Counted from the stretch's first letter, positions 23,288 through 32,674 are shown. The stretch: DNA of 34,512 nt from Thermodesulfobacteriaceae bacterium (GCA_015494065.1 WGCA01000022.1:1-34512), one strand, 5' to 3'. The notes: generated from the letters alone by a model not told the origin. Made by a program: numbers and translations.

Positions 23288-24988
23288 ATGGCCAGGAGAG
23301 TAACGGTAGATCCGATTACCCGGATTGAAGGCCATTTGAGGATAGACGTAGAAGTGGACGGAGGCCGCGTGACCAATGCTTGGTCTTCAGCCCAAATGTG
23401 GCGGGGAATAGAAATCATTTTAAAAGGGAAGGATCCGCGGGACGCCTGGGCCTTTACCCAGCGCATTTGCGGGGTCTGCACCACGGTACATGCCCTGGCT
23501 TCCGTGCGGGCGGTAGAAAATGCCTTGGGTTTAGAAATACCTTTAAACGCCCAATACGTAAGGAACATTGTTCTGGCCGCCCACGCCCTGCACGACCACA
23601 TCGTCCATTTTTATCATCTCTCTGCCCTGGATTGGGTGGATGTAGTTTCAGCCCTTAAGGCAGATCCTAAAAAGACGGCGGCGTTGGCCCAGGCCCTTTC
23701 TCCCTGGCCCGGGAACAGTGTCACCCGGTTTAAAGAGGTTCAGGAAAGACTTAAAGCCTTTGTGGAAAGCGGCCAGCTAGGTCCCTTTGAAAACGGCTAT
23801 TGGGGGCATCCAGCGATGAAGCTTCCCCCTGAGGCCAACCTTATGGCGGTTTCCCACTATCTTGAGGCTTTGGACTATCAATATAAGGCTAATCAAATCG
23901 TGGCCCTCTTTGGTGGTAAAACCCCCCATATTCAGACCTTCGTGGTGGGAGGGGTGGCACTTGCCATTAACCCGGACAACGAGGCCACCCTCAATATGGA
24001 AAGGATCCTATGGGCCAAGAAACTTTTCGAGGAGGTCAAAAAGTTTGTCCATGAAGTCTATCTCGTGGACGTGATCGCTATAGGGGCTTTGTATGCGGAC
24101 TGGCTCAAGTATGGGGCCGGGGTGACAAACTATCTGGCTGTACCGGACATGCCCCTTGACACCAAGGGAGAAAGCTTCGACCTACCCGGTGGGACCATCT
24201 TTAACGGTGATCTTGGAAATGCCAAACCTATCACTAGTTTTAATGATCCTTATTTCCGCGACAACGTGGCCGAGTGTATTGCCCATTCGTGGTACCAAGG
24301 AGATTGGACCAAACACCCCTGGGAAGAGGAAACTGTTCCGTATTATACAGATTTTCATCCCCATGACAAATATTCTTGGGCCAAGGCGCCCCGTTTTAAA
24401 GGCGAGCCCATGCAGGTCGGCCCCCTTGCGCAGGTACTGGTGGGTTATGCGTTGGGGCATGAATTGACCAAAAAATGGGTGGACTACGCTTTAAAACGGC
24501 TCTCTCAGATTGCGGGGGCAAAGGTGCCACTCAAAGCCTTACATTCTACTCCTGGTCGTCATCTGGCCCGGGCTATCAGGGCCTCAATGTTGGCGGAGCT
24601 TGGTGCTAAACATTTAGACTTATTGGTTAGAAATATAGCCACTGGCGACTTAGAAGTATTTAATCCTCCGAAGTTTCCCAAAGGTGTAATAAAAGGTTTT
24701 GGCTTCCATGAGGCCCCGCGGGGGACCCTTTCCCACTGGGTGGTGATAGAAGACGGCCGTATCGCCAATTACCAGTGTGTGGTCCCCTCCACCTGGAACG
24801 TGAGCCCGCGGGATGATAAAGGCCAGATGGGGCCTTACGAGGCCTCTTTGATTGACAACCCTATCGCTGATCCGGAAAGGCCCCTTGAGGTCTTGCGCAC
24901 CATTCACTCCTTTGATCCTTGTATCGCCTGCGCGGTCCACGTTTTGAATCCTGAAAAGAAAGAAATTATCAAAGTAAAAGCCCTTTAG
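23288..24988 (+). CDS. hyaB: [NiFe] hydrogenase large subunit
   Basis: A 566-aa catalytic subunit that splits H2. Nickel ligands are in RICGVC (Cys61, Cys64) and in the C-terminal DPCIACAVH (Cys545, Cys548). The tail of 15 residues after His551 (VLNPEKKEIIKVKAL) is the extension removed by the maturation protease. The N-terminal DPITRIEGHLRIDVEVD is the usual start. It has no signal peptide and would travel with the Tat-signalled small subunit. The ATG is 3 bp after the small-subunit stop. Confidence 0.97.
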   Translation: MARRVTVDPITRIEGHLRIDVEVDGGRVTNAWSSAQMWRGIEIILKGKDPRDAWAFTQRICGVCTTVHALASVRAVENALGLEIPLNAQYVRNIVLAAHALHDHIVHFYHLSALDWVDVVSALKADPKKTAALAQALSPWPGNSVTRFKEVQERLKAFVESGQLGPFENGYWGHPAMKLPPEANLMAVSHYLEALDYQYKANQIVALFGGKTPHIQTFVVGGVALAINPDNEATLNMERILWAKKLFEEVKKFVHEVYLVDVIAIGALYADWLKYGAGVTNYLAVPDMPLDTKGESFDLPGGTIFNGDLGNAKPITSFNDPYFRDNVAECIAHSWYQGDWTKHPWEEETVPYYTDFHPHDKYSWAKAPRFKGEPMQVGPLAQVLVGYALGHELTKKWVDYALKRLSQIAGAKVPLKALHSTPGRHLARAIRASMLAELGAKHLDLLVRNIATGDLEVFNPPKFPKGVIKGFGFHEAPRGTLSHWVVIEDGRIANYQCVVPSTWNVSPRDDKGQMGPYEASLIDNPIADPERPLEVLRTIHSFDPCIACAVHVLNPEKKEIIKVKAL

Positions 24989-25001
24989 AGGAGGCTTAAA
25001 G

Positions 25002-25643
25002 ATGATAGTTTACCGACGGGTCAAAGTCTGGAGCGTCTTATTAAGGCTTTACCATTGGGCCTTTGCCCTCTCAATTATTACCCTTTTTCTGACCGGCTAC
25101 TATATCCATAATCCCTTTGCCCTGGGTCCTTGGGAAGGGACACCCACCAATTTTTTGATGGCTAAGATACGCTTCGTGCACTTTGTGGCGGGTTATGTCT
25201 TTATGGCCGCCTTACTTACGCGCCTATACTTACTCTTTTTCGGTAATAAATTCGAACGTTTTACCGATTTTATCATTTTCCGTCCCCGGAACCTGGTACG
25301 TCTTTTCCATACCGTTAGAGCATATCTTTACCTGGGGGAACATGAATCTCACGGGGGGCACAATCCCCTTGCCGGAACGGTCTATCTCTGCGTTTTGGTA
25401 CTAAGCATCTTTATGGCCTTAAGTGGCCTTTTTATGCTCTATCCGGAAGGTGGCCTTTGGGCCTCCTGGGGAGTAGCCCTTTTCGGGACGCAGCAAATCG
25501 CAAGACTTTTCCACTATCTTCTTTTTTGGGTCTATCTCATCTTCGTAATGATCCACGTTTATTTAGTTGTCTGGAATGATATCTTCGGCAGCGAAGGAAT
25601 TATTTCAAGCATCTTTTCCGGGAGAAAATTCCTCAAGGCCTAA
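25002..25643 (+). CDS. hyaC: Ni/Fe-hydrogenase b-type cytochrome subunit
   Basis: A 213-aa di-heme membrane cytochrome of the HyaC/HupC/HydC type that passes electrons from the small subunit to the quinone pool. Four membrane helices are visible (about 20-40, 57-78, 122-146 and 167-190). Candidate heme ligands are His in RLYHWAF, RFVHFVAGY, and in RLFHYLLFWVYLIFVMIHVYL. GGAGG lies upstream of the ATG, 13 bp after the large-subunit stop. The last bases overlap the converging mobA-like gene by 4 bp. Confidence 0.94.
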   Translation: MIVYRRVKVWSVLLRLYHWAFALSIITLFLTGYYIHNPFALGPWEGTPTNFLMAKIRFVHFVAGYVFMAALLTRLYLLFFGNKFERFTDFIIFRPRNLVRLFHTVRAYLYLGEHESHGGHNPLAGTVYLCVLVLSIFMALSGLFMLYPEGGLWASWGVALFGTQQIARLFHYLLFWVYLIFVMIHVYLVVWNDIFGSEGIISSIFSGRKFLKA

Positions 25644-26281
25644 ATTGAAAGGGGCTCATTTTTTTTGATGAGCCCCTCGGCCATCTTCAGGTCTTCCTGG
25701 TAATTAATATTAAAAAAACTCAAGCCCTGCTCGTCCCATTCTCGCCAGACTCTTTCCGGGATGATGAGGCTTTTGGTCTTTGCAACCAATTCTTTTAAAG
25801 TACCATATTCTATGGGAGTGGCCTTTGAATAAAGACCAGGGAAGGGTAGGAGCCTTTGGTCGTCTCTGAAGACGATGGTCTCCCAAAAAGGCTCATCTTG
25901 GGCCGTTTTTATCAGCTTTTTGAGAAGCTTTGGCTGAACCAGGGGCTGATCGCAGGGAAGGACCAAGAGATAGCCGTCCTTTTTCTTTTTGAGGGCTGAG
26001 TTCAAGGCCACCGCTGGTCCTGCCCCTGGTCTTTCGTCGTAGATGATCTTGGAAAAGGGAAGCTTTGGGCCTTCATACGGGGGTTTGCGCCAGGAAAGCC
26101 AGATTTCAGCACAAAAAGGAGAAATGGCCTCATAGACCCAGGTGATCAAGGGCTTTCCTTTAAGTTTGGCCTTGCATTTTCCGCCGCCAAAACGTTTGGC
26201 CAGCCCCCCCGCCAAAATCAACCCTATGATCTTTTTTCGGGGTTTTATCCCGGTCTTAATGGCGTTCTCCACGCTTTCCAT
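25640..26281 (-). CDS. mobA: Molybdenum cofactor guanylyltransferase (MobA-like)
   Basis: A 213-aa nucleotidyltransferase. The nucleotide-binding start IGLILAGGLAKRFGGGK and the metal-binding PCDQPLV are clear; ERPGAGPAVALNSAL and FFNINYQEDL fit MobA. It would attach GMP to molybdopterin for bis-MGD enzymes (for example formate dehydrogenase or polysulfide/thiosulfate reductase), none of which is encoded here. The first ~18 residues precede the conserved core, and no good Shine-Dalgarno is seen, so the true start may be slightly downstream. It lies convergent to the hydrogenase operon. A GTP/CTP transferase with a different cofactor is less likely. Confidence 0.87.
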   Translation of the reverse strand: MESVENAIKTGIKPRKKIIGLILAGGLAKRFGGGKCKAKLKGKPLITWVYEAISPFCAEIWLSWRKPPYEGPKLPFSKIIYDERPGAGPAVALNSALKKKKDGYLLVLPCDQPLVQPKLLKKLIKTAQDEPFWETIVFRDDQRLLPFPGLYSKATPIEYGTLKELVAKTKSLIIPERVWREWDEQGLSFFNINYQEDLKMAEGLIKKNEPLSI

Positions 26282-26412
26282 TTTAGCTCATGAGAGTAGG
26301 GCAGCGCTATAAAATGGTTTTGCAAGCATTTGTAATTTTTAAAAAAGAGCCAGAAATAAGATTTCTATGGGTTTTAATCCGTTTTAATTCCTGTTGGTCG
26401 ACAAATTTTACC

Positions 26413-26441
26413 TTGACACTCAAAGGGCTGACACGTATAAA
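26413..26441 (+). promoter_or_regulatory. Strong sigma-70-type promoter of aprBA
   Basis: TTGACA (26413-26418) with a 17-bp spacer and TATAAA (26436-26441): a perfect -35 and a 5-of-6 -10 at ideal spacing. The start would be near 26448, leaving a leader of about 120 nt before aprB. The strength fits the high expression expected for APS reductase. Confidence 0.85.
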
Positions 26442-26499
26442 GAGACTGGCTAAATGAGTGAGGATTCACCAAAAGCTCTTTAAAACTTGGTATTCTGCC

Positions 26500-26539
26500 T
26501 GCCCTCAAAGGTCTTCTTGAAAGGGAAATTGTGAGGGCA
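26500..26539 (+). promoter_or_regulatory. Inverted repeat in the aprB leader
   Basis: TGCCCTCA (26500-26507) and TGAGGGCA (26532-26539) are perfect complements with 24 nt between, ending 13 nt before the GGAGG of the aprB ribosome binding site (26556-26560). In the predicted leader this would form a 5' UTR stem-loop, possibly for mRNA stability. It could also be a protein-binding site. Confidence 0.5.
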
Positions 26540-26567
26540 ATTTAAAAACAAAAAAGGAGGTAGGAGT

Positions 26568-27020
26568 ATGCCGAGCTATGTAAACCCTGAAAAGTGTGAC
26601 GGATGCAAGGGCGGTGAAAAGACGGCGTGCATGTACATCTGCCCGAACGACCTGATGATTCTTGATACCGAAGCTATGAAGGCTTACAACCAGGAGCCTG
26701 ATCAGTGCTGGGAATGCTATTCCTGTGTCAAGATTTGTCCTCAGGGAGCCATCTCTGTGCGTCACTACGTGGACTTTTCCCCTTTAGGCGGTACTTGTCA
26801 GCCCATGCGGGGTACCACGGACATCATGTGGACTATTAAGTTCCGTAATGGTGTGGTAAAGCGCTTTAAGTTCCCCATCCGGACTACGCCTGAAGGTGAG
26901 GCTGATCCCACGCTTGGTAAGCCTGATCCGGACCTTTCCGCCATTGGTGACAACCGGCTCTTTACCGAGGTGGCTGACAACGTAACACCGGCGGTGCCCG
27001 AAGCCGTGGCTTGGAAGTAA
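26568..27020 (+). CDS. aprB: Adenylylsulfate reductase, beta subunit
   Basis: A 150-aa iron-sulfur subunit of dissimilatory APS reductase. Two 4Fe-4S clusters are bound by Cys10, 13, 21, 25 and by Cys47, 50, 53, 57 (CDGCKGGEKTACMYIC and CWECYSCVKIC). The longer spacing in the first set is a known AprB feature. The C-terminal part wraps around AprA. The strong ribosome binding site AAAAGGAGGT and the codon choice fit very high expression. aprA follows after 41 bp with its own GGAGG. Confidence 0.98.
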   Translation: MPSYVNPEKCDGCKGGEKTACMYICPNDLMILDTEAMKAYNQEPDQCWECYSCVKICPQGAISVRHYVDFSPLGGTCQPMRGTTDIMWTIKFRNGVVKRFKFPIRTTPEGEADPTLGKPDPDLSAIGDNRLFTEVADNVTPAVPEAVAWK

Positions 27021-27061
27021 TCATTCGAAACCAACAAATTTAGATAAAAGGAGGGAGAGCT

Positions 27062-29062
27062 ATGGGAAGGATTTGGTCTTATAATCCTGGGCTTCCTTGT
27101 GCGGAGCCTGAAATCGTAGAAAAGGAAACTGATATCCTTCTGGTTGGTGGTGGTATGGCCTGCTGCGGGGCGGCGGTAGAGGCCGTACGCTGGGCCAAGC
27201 CGGCCGGTCTGCGGGTAATCCTCTGTGACAAGGCGGCCATGGAACGTTCCGGTGCGGTGGCCATGGGGCTTTCCGCTATCAATACTTACATTGGCGAGAA
27301 CAAGCCTGATGACTACGTCCGGATGGTCCGTTGTGACCTGATGGGCATCATCCGGGAAGACCTTTCCTTTGACGTTGGCCGTCACGTTGACGACACCGTC
27401 ATGGCCTTTGAGGATTGGGGTCTCCCCATCTGGAAGACCACTGAAGACGGTAAGACCATCGACGGCGCCGAAGCCAAGGCTAAGGGGCTTACTCTTCGTT
27501 CCGGGGCCAAGCCTGTACGTTCCGGTCGCTGGCAGATCATGATCAACGGTGAGTCCTATAAGTGCATCGTGGCGGAAGCGGCCAAGAACGCCATGGAACA
27601 GCTTGGTGAAAACGGCGAAATCATTGAGCGTTGCTTCATCGTCCGCCCGCTTATGGACGCCAATGAGCCTAATCGTTGCTGCGGTGGTGTTGGTTTCTCT
27701 GTTCGTGAAAACAAGCTTTACATCATCAAGGCTAAGGCCACTTTGATTGCCACTGGTGGGGCGGTTAACATCTTCCGTCCGCGTTCCGTGGGTGAAGGTC
27801 AGGGTCGTGCCTGGTACCCCGTCTGGAACCCTGGCTCCGGTTATGCCATGGTCCTTATGAGCGGTGGTAAGCTGGTCCTGATGGAAAACCGCTTCGTACC
27901 TGCTCGTTTTAAGGACGGTTACGGGCCGGTTGGGGCCTGGTTCTTGCTTTTTAAGGCTCGGGCTACCAACGCCTTTGACGAAGACTACATCGCCAAGCAC
28001 AAGGGCGAGCTTGAGAAGTTTAAGCCGTACAGTGAGGCTTCCGTCATCGGTACCTGTCTCCGTAACCACGCCATGCTCATCGAGATGAAAGAGGGCCGTG
28101 GTCCGATCTACATCCACACCGAATGGGCCCTCCAGGAAGCCATGAAGACCATGGACAAGAAAGAGTTCAAGAAGCTTGAAGCTGAGGCCTGGGAAGACTT
28201 CCTTGACATGTGCGTCACTCAGGCTGGGCTTTGGGCCTGCTTGAACATCGAGCCTGAGAAGGTGCCCTCTGAGATTATGCCCACCGAGCCTTACTTCCTC
28301 GGCTCCCACGCCGGTTGCGCCGGTGCCTGGTGCTGCGGGCCGGATGAAGACTGGGTACCTGACCAGTACAAAGAGCCTTGGAAGGAGATCGGGCTTTATA
28401 ACCGTATGACCACGGTTAAGGGTATGTTCTGCGCGGGTGACACCGTGGGTGCCTGCGGTCACAAGTTCTCTTCCGGTTCTCACGTGGAAGGCCGGATCGC
28501 GGCCAAGGCTATGGTGAAGTTCTGCTTGGACAACAAAGACTATACTCCTACCCCGAAGGAGAACCCTGAAGAACTCAAGAAAGAAATTTACGCGCCCTGG
28601 TATCGTTTCGAACAGTACAAAGAGGCCACCACGGTTTATGAAGTCAACCCGAATTATCTCTTGCCGCGCCAGATTCAGGTCCGTCTCATGAAGCTCATGG
28701 ACGAGTACGTGGCTGGTATCGCTACTTACTATCAGACTAACAAAGTCATGCTTGAGCGTGGTCTTGAGTTGCTTACCATGCTCAAGGAAGACATGCAGAA
28801 GGCGGCGGCCCGTGACCTCCACGAGCTCATGAGGGCTTGGGAAAACATCCACCGTGTCTGGACGGCTGAAGCCCACCTCCGTCACGTGCTCTTTAGAGAG
28901 GAGACCCGTTATCCTGGTTACTACTACCGGGCTGACTTCCCCAACATCGATGACGAAAACTGGAAGTGCTTCACTCTCTCCTCCATTGATCCTGAGACCG
29001 GCGAGTGGAAGATGGAGAAGTTCCCCTACGTCCAGATCATCCCTGATCCGCTGGGCCCGTAA
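27062..29062 (+). CDS. aprA: Adenylylsulfate reductase, alpha subunit
   Basis: A 666-aa FAD flavoprotein that reduces APS to sulfite and AMP, or the reverse in sulfur-oxidising or disproportionating organisms. The N-terminal dinucleotide motif ILLVGGGMACCGAAVEAVRWAK, DKAAMERSGAVAMGLSAINTYIG and the C-terminal GMFCAGDTVGACGHKFSSGSHVEGRIAAKA identify the fumarate reductase-type FAD fold in the AprA form. Length equals that of known AprA. The sequence has a uniform, biased codon choice, which leaves a very long false frame on the other strand. sat, often upstream of aprBA, is absent from this window. Direction (reducing or oxidising) cannot be settled by eye. Confidence 0.98.
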   Translation: MGRIWSYNPGLPCAEPEIVEKETDILLVGGGMACCGAAVEAVRWAKPAGLRVILCDKAAMERSGAVAMGLSAINTYIGENKPDDYVRMVRCDLMGIIREDLSFDVGRHVDDTVMAFEDWGLPIWKTTEDGKTIDGAEAKAKGLTLRSGAKPVRSGRWQIMINGESYKCIVAEAAKNAMEQLGENGEIIERCFIVRPLMDANEPNRCCGGVGFSVRENKLYIIKAKATLIATGGAVNIFRPRSVGEGQGRAWYPVWNPGSGYAMVLMSGGKLVLMENRFVPARFKDGYGPVGAWFLLFKARATNAFDEDYIAKHKGELEKFKPYSEASVIGTCLRNHAMLIEMKEGRGPIYIHTEWALQEAMKTMDKKEFKKLEAEAWEDFLDMCVTQAGLWACLNIEPEKVPSEIMPTEPYFLGSHAGCAGAWCCGPDEDWVPDQYKEPWKEIGLYNRMTTVKGMFCAGDTVGACGHKFSSGSHVEGRIAAKAMVKFCLDNKDYTPTPKENPEELKKEIYAPWYRFEQYKEATTVYEVNPNYLLPRQIQVRLMKLMDEYVAGIATYYQTNKVMLERGLELLTMLKEDMQKAAARDLHELMRAWENIHRVWTAEAHLRHVLFREETRYPGYYYRADFPNIDDENWKCFTLSSIDPETGEWKMEKFPYVQIIPDPLGP

Positions 29063-29080
29063 GATGATGGCTTAGTTTAG

Positions 29081-29126
29081 AAAAAAACTCCAGGTGCCGC
29101 TCAAAGCGGTGCCTGGAGTTTTTTTA
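29081..29126 (+). terminator. Intrinsic terminator after aprA
   Basis: A 21-bp stem (29081-29101 with 29105-29125; two G-T wobbles) with a 3-nt loop, A run on the left and seven T on the right. It should separate most aprBA transcription from qmoABC; its A/T symmetry would let it work on both strands. Confidence 0.92.
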
Positions 29127-29200
29127 GATCCGTGTTCAGGGCTGAGGTCCTGCTAAGGGCTTGAGTTCTGTGCATGGAAATCTTTTAACAGGAGGCGGTC

Positions 29201-30454
29201 ATGGGAGAAGGCAAGATCCTCGTGGTAGGCGGGGGAATCAGTGGGGTTACTGCTGCCGTAGAGGCGGCAGAGATGGAATATGACGTTATTTTGGTGGAAA
29301 AGGAGCCCTATTTGGGGGGAAGGGTCAACCAACTGCGTTATTATTTCCCTAAGCTTTGCCCGCCTACTTGTGGTTTGGAAATCAACTACCGGCGCATAAA
29401 AGAGAATCCGCGCATCGAATTCTATACCATGGCTACGGTAAAAAATATCGAAGGTAGCCCGGGAAACTACAAGGTCACGGTGGAGATAGCACCGCGTTAC
29501 GTCAACGAAAACTGTACCTGTTGTGGGGAGTGTGAAAAGGTCTGTCAGGGCGAGCGGGAAGATACCTTCAATTTCGGCCTGGGCAAGACCAAGGCTATCT
29601 ATCTCCCGCACGAACACGCTTTTCCGGCCCGTTATGTCCTGGACAAGTCAGCGCTGGCGGAAGGCGACCTGGAAAGGATTCTTGAGGCCTGTAAGTACAA
29701 CGCCATCGAGCCTGACATGCAGCCCCAGACCTTAACTTTGGAAGTAGGGTCCATTATTTGGGCCACCGGGTGGAAACCTTATGACGCCACCAAGCTTACC
29801 AACTTAAAATATGGTCAGCCTGGTTTTGAAAACGTAATTACCAATATGCAAATGGAGCGGCTGGCCGCGCCCAACGGGCCTACCAAAGGAAAGATTCTCC
29901 GGCCTTCCGATCAAACGGTACCTCAGACCATTGCCTTTGTGCAGTGTGCGGGCTCGCGGGATGAGAATCATCTGCCTTTCTGTTCTTATATCTGCTGTCT
30001 GGCTTCTTTGAAGCACAGTCTCTATTTTGCGGAACAGAATCCGGAAGGTAAGGCCTACATCTTTTATATCGATATCAGAACCCCGGGGCGGTATGAAAAG
30101 TTCCTCAACCGGGCCAAGGAGGAAGCCAATATTGAGTTTATTAAGGGCAAGGTGGCTGATATCCAGCAGGCGGAAAATGGTGATCTAATCGTTATTGCGG
30201 AAGATACGCTATCTGGCAAAAGGGTCCAGCAGCAGGTCAACATGGTGGTATTGGCGACGGGGATGCAGCCGAGCCTCGCCGGGGAGGAAATGCCTCAGCT
30301 CTTAGAGATGGACGAAAATGGTTTTGTAATTCCCAGCGAGGCCAAGGGGATGTACGCGTGCGGTTGTGCCCGTATGCCCCTTGACGTTATGACTTCGAAC
30401 GAAACCGCTACGGCGGCGGCATTAAAAGCTATCCAAACTTTGGTAAGGGGGTAA
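29201..30454 (+). CDS. qmoA: QmoA, quinone-interacting membrane-bound oxidoreductase subunit A
   Basis: A 417-aa HdrA-like flavoprotein. FAD motif ILVVGGGISGVTAAVEAAEMEYDVILVEKEPYLGG is at the N-terminus, then PPTCGLEINYRRI and a Cys group CTCCGECEKVC near 105-115 for Fe-S binding. A second nucleotide-binding half (ATGWKPYDATKL, FVQCAGSRDENHLPFCSYICC) matches QmoA/HdrA. In the Qmo complex it passes electrons between QmoC and APS reductase in the cytoplasm. The ATG follows GGAGG by 5-6 bp. No convincing own promoter was found between the aprA terminator and this gene, so read-through may contribute. Confidence 0.96.
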   Translation: MGEGKILVVGGGISGVTAAVEAAEMEYDVILVEKEPYLGGRVNQLRYYFPKLCPPTCGLEINYRRIKENPRIEFYTMATVKNIEGSPGNYKVTVEIAPRYVNENCTCCGECEKVCQGEREDTFNFGLGKTKAIYLPHEHAFPARYVLDKSALAEGDLERILEACKYNAIEPDMQPQTLTLEVGSIIWATGWKPYDATKLTNLKYGQPGFENVITNMQMERLAAPNGPTKGKILRPSDQTVPQTIAFVQCAGSRDENHLPFCSYICCLASLKHSLYFAEQNPEGKAYIFYIDIRTPGRYEKFLNRAKEEANIEFIKGKVADIQQAENGDLIVIAEDTLSGKRVQQQVNMVVLATGMQPSLAGEEMPQLLEMDENGFVIPSEAKGMYACGCARMPLDVMTSNETATAAALKAIQTLVRG

Positions 30455-30460
30455 ACATCC

Positions 30461-32674
30461 ATGGAAAAAATAGGGGTTTTTATTTGCACCTCCTGTAATA
30501 TTGGGGACCGGTTAGAAATCGCTGATCTTGAGGCGGCGGCCAACGAGCAAGGCTGCGCTCATTGTGCTTCTATGCCTTTCCTGTGCGGGAAGGAAGGGGT
30601 AGAGGCCATTAAAAACGCCATTAAAGAAAACGAGCTTGATAGCGTAGTTATTTGTGCCTGTTCCGGGCGAGTAAATTATGACGTGTTCGATTTCGGCAAT
30701 ATTCCTGTTGAGCGGGTAAACCTGAGGGAAGGCGTGGTTTGGAGCCGCTGGCCCAAGGTAGAAGAAGGGCAAGAGGTACCGGAGGATGAAAGTCAGATAG
30801 AGGTGGCAGAAGGGGTCTCTTTTAAAGACGAGCTTATGGCCTTGGCTAAGGATTACGTCCGCATGGGCGTAGTCAAGATGCAGAAATATGCTCCGCCTGA
30901 GCCGTACAAACCAGAAGAAGAAATGTCCTGGAAGGTCCTGGTTATGGGTGGCGGAGTAACTGGTCTTACGGCGGCTTTGGAGGTGGCCAAAGCTGGCTAT
31001 GAGGCCGTGATCATAGAGAAGGAAAATGAGCTGGGTGGTTTTGTGGCCAAGATGAAAAAACAGCTGGAGGTGGGCCATCCGTACCGGAACCTCCAGGAGC
31101 CGATTACCAAAAAGCTTATCGAAGAGGTACAGGCCAACGATAAGATCCAGGTGATCACCGGGGCTACAGTAGAGAAAATCGCCGGAGCGCCGGGGTTCTT
31201 TGACGTTACTTACAAACAGGGTGGTTCCGAAGAGACCATCCGTATCGGAACCATTGTGGTGGCCACGGGCTGGAAACCTTATGACGCTTCCAAGTTGGAA
31301 GAGCCTTACGGCTACGGAAAATATCCCGACGTGGTTACCAACATCCAATTCGAAGAAATGCTGGCCAAAGGGGAGCTTAAACGGCCTTCTGATGGTTCCC
31401 CGGTCAAAAGCGTGGCCTTTATTCAGTGTGCGGGGCAGCGTGATCCGGACCATCTGCCATACTGTTCCGGAGTGTGCTGTCTGGCCTCCTTAAAGCAGGC
31501 CAAGCTTTTGCGGGAGGCTGACGACGAGGCCAAGGCCTATATCTTCTACAAAGACATGCGCACCATGGGAATTTATGAAAACTTCTATCAGGCGCTGCAA
31601 GATGATCCTGGGGTGTTCTTGACCAAAGCCGAATTCAAGTCCATTTCCCAGGGGGACGACGGAAAGCTGGTAGTGGAAGTGACCCAGACCCTGCTGGGAG
31701 AGGACCTTGCGGTTCCGGTAGACTTGGTGGTGCTTGCTACCGGTATGGTGCCCACTACGGCTGATGATCCCGTGGTGCCGCTTGAATATCGTCAAGGACC
31801 GGGCTTTCCGGAGCTTGAGCTCTTTTACGGTTACGCAGATTCCAACTATATCTGTTTCCCTTATGAGACCAGGCGTACTGGAATTTATACCGCTGGTTGT
31901 GTACACCAGCCGATGACCACCGCTCAGGCCATGGAAGACGCGGCGGGGGCGGCGCTCAAGGCGATTCAGTGTCTCAAGGCCATTGAAGCGGGGCACGCGG
32001 TCCATCCCCGAACCTGGGATTACGCCTATCCGGAATTCAACTTCAAGCGTTGTACCCAGTGTAAACGTTGTACGGAAGAGTGTCCTTTCGGGGCCCTGGA
32101 TGACGATCCCAAAGGGACACCGATGCCCAATCCCACCCGTTGTCGCCGTTGTGGTACCTGTTTTGGGGCCTGTCCGGAGCGGGTAATCGGTTTTAAGGAC
32201 TACAATATCGACATGGTAAGCTCTATGATTAAGGCCTGTGAGATGCCCGAGCCGGATTATGGCCTCTTTAGGGTGGTAGCGTTTATCTGTGAAAATGACG
32301 CCTGGCCGGCCCTTGACATGGCGGCTTATCATCGTAATAGTTTTCCGCTTTCTATCCGTTTTATTCCGGTTCGATGCCTTGGTGCGGTAAACGTGGCCTG
32401 GGTGCGGGATGCGATGAGCGGCGGCTGGGACGGAGTGATTATGCTTGGCTGTAAATACGGAGAGAATTATCAGTGTCACTTTGTCAAAGGTAGTGAGCTG
32501 GCGAACCGCCGGATGGAAAACGTGGCTGAGACCTTGCAACAGTTGGCCCTTGAATCGGAACGGGTGGTCCTTCACACGGTAGCCATTGACGAGTACGATA
32601 AAGTGCCGCAGCTCCTGCAGGAATTCCAGGAAACCTTGGAAGGAATTGGCGAAAGCCCCTTCAAAGGCTGGTAA
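30461..32674 (+). CDS. qmoB: QmoB, quinone-interacting membrane-bound oxidoreductase subunit B
   Basis: A 737-aa fusion protein. The N-terminal part (1-150) has Cys typical of HdrA (FICTSCNIGDRL, ICACSGRVNYD); the FAD domain begins at about 157 (WKVLVMGGGVTGLTAALEVAKAGYEAVIIEKENELGG). Two 4Fe-4S ferredoxin motifs start at Cys531 (CTQCKRCTEEC) and Cys561 (CRRCGTCFGAC). The end (about 603-737) is MvhD-like (RFIPVRCLGAVN, DGVIMLGCKYGENYQCHF), the domain that contacts electron donors in hydrogenase/HdrABC complexes. Cytoplasmic partner of QmoA. Starts 6 bp after qmoA. Confidence 0.96.
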   Translation: MEKIGVFICTSCNIGDRLEIADLEAAANEQGCAHCASMPFLCGKEGVEAIKNAIKENELDSVVICACSGRVNYDVFDFGNIPVERVNLREGVVWSRWPKVEEGQEVPEDESQIEVAEGVSFKDELMALAKDYVRMGVVKMQKYAPPEPYKPEEEMSWKVLVMGGGVTGLTAALEVAKAGYEAVIIEKENELGGFVAKMKKQLEVGHPYRNLQEPITKKLIEEVQANDKIQVITGATVEKIAGAPGFFDVTYKQGGSEETIRIGTIVVATGWKPYDASKLEEPYGYGKYPDVVTNIQFEEMLAKGELKRPSDGSPVKSVAFIQCAGQRDPDHLPYCSGVCCLASLKQAKLLREADDEAKAYIFYKDMRTMGIYENFYQALQDDPGVFLTKAEFKSISQGDDGKLVVEVTQTLLGEDLAVPVDLVVLATGMVPTTADDPVVPLEYRQGPGFPELELFYGYADSNYICFPYETRRTGIYTAGCVHQPMTTAQAMEDAAGAALKAIQCLKAIEAGHAVHPRTWDYAYPEFNFKRCTQCKRCTEECPFGALDDDPKGTPMPNPTRCRRCGTCFGACPERVIGFKDYNIDMVSSMIKACEMPEPDYGLFRVVAFICENDAWPALDMAAYHRNSFPLSIRFIPVRCLGAVNVAWVRDAMSGGWDGVIMLGCKYGENYQCHFVKGSELANRRMENVAETLQQLALESERVVLHTVAIDEYDKVPQLLQEFQETLEGIGESPFKGW

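Noticed and set aside
25650-25677. Hairpin AGGGGCTCAT / ATGAGCCCCT as terminator of the hydrogenase operon
   Set aside because: The stem is perfect but lies inside the mobA C-terminal codons and has no T run after it on the plus strand (the T run is in the loop). It may still slow transcription, but is not a standard intrinsic terminator.
26798-28885. A 695-codon open frame on the minus strand covering aprA
   Set aside because: It is fully antisense to aprA, has no recognisable domain and no ribosome binding site. It stays open because highly biased codon use in aprA avoids the codons that would give stops in that frame.
29161-29189. TTGAGT/TTTAAC as qmoA promoter
   Set aside because: Both hexamers are weak, and the start would fall only a few bases before the ATG, leaving the ribosome binding site outside the transcript.
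30512-32575. Two long minus-strand open frames (313 and 361 codons) opposite qmoB
   Set aside because: They mirror qmoB coding sequence, show no domain signatures and are interrupted relative to each other. Explained by codon bias.
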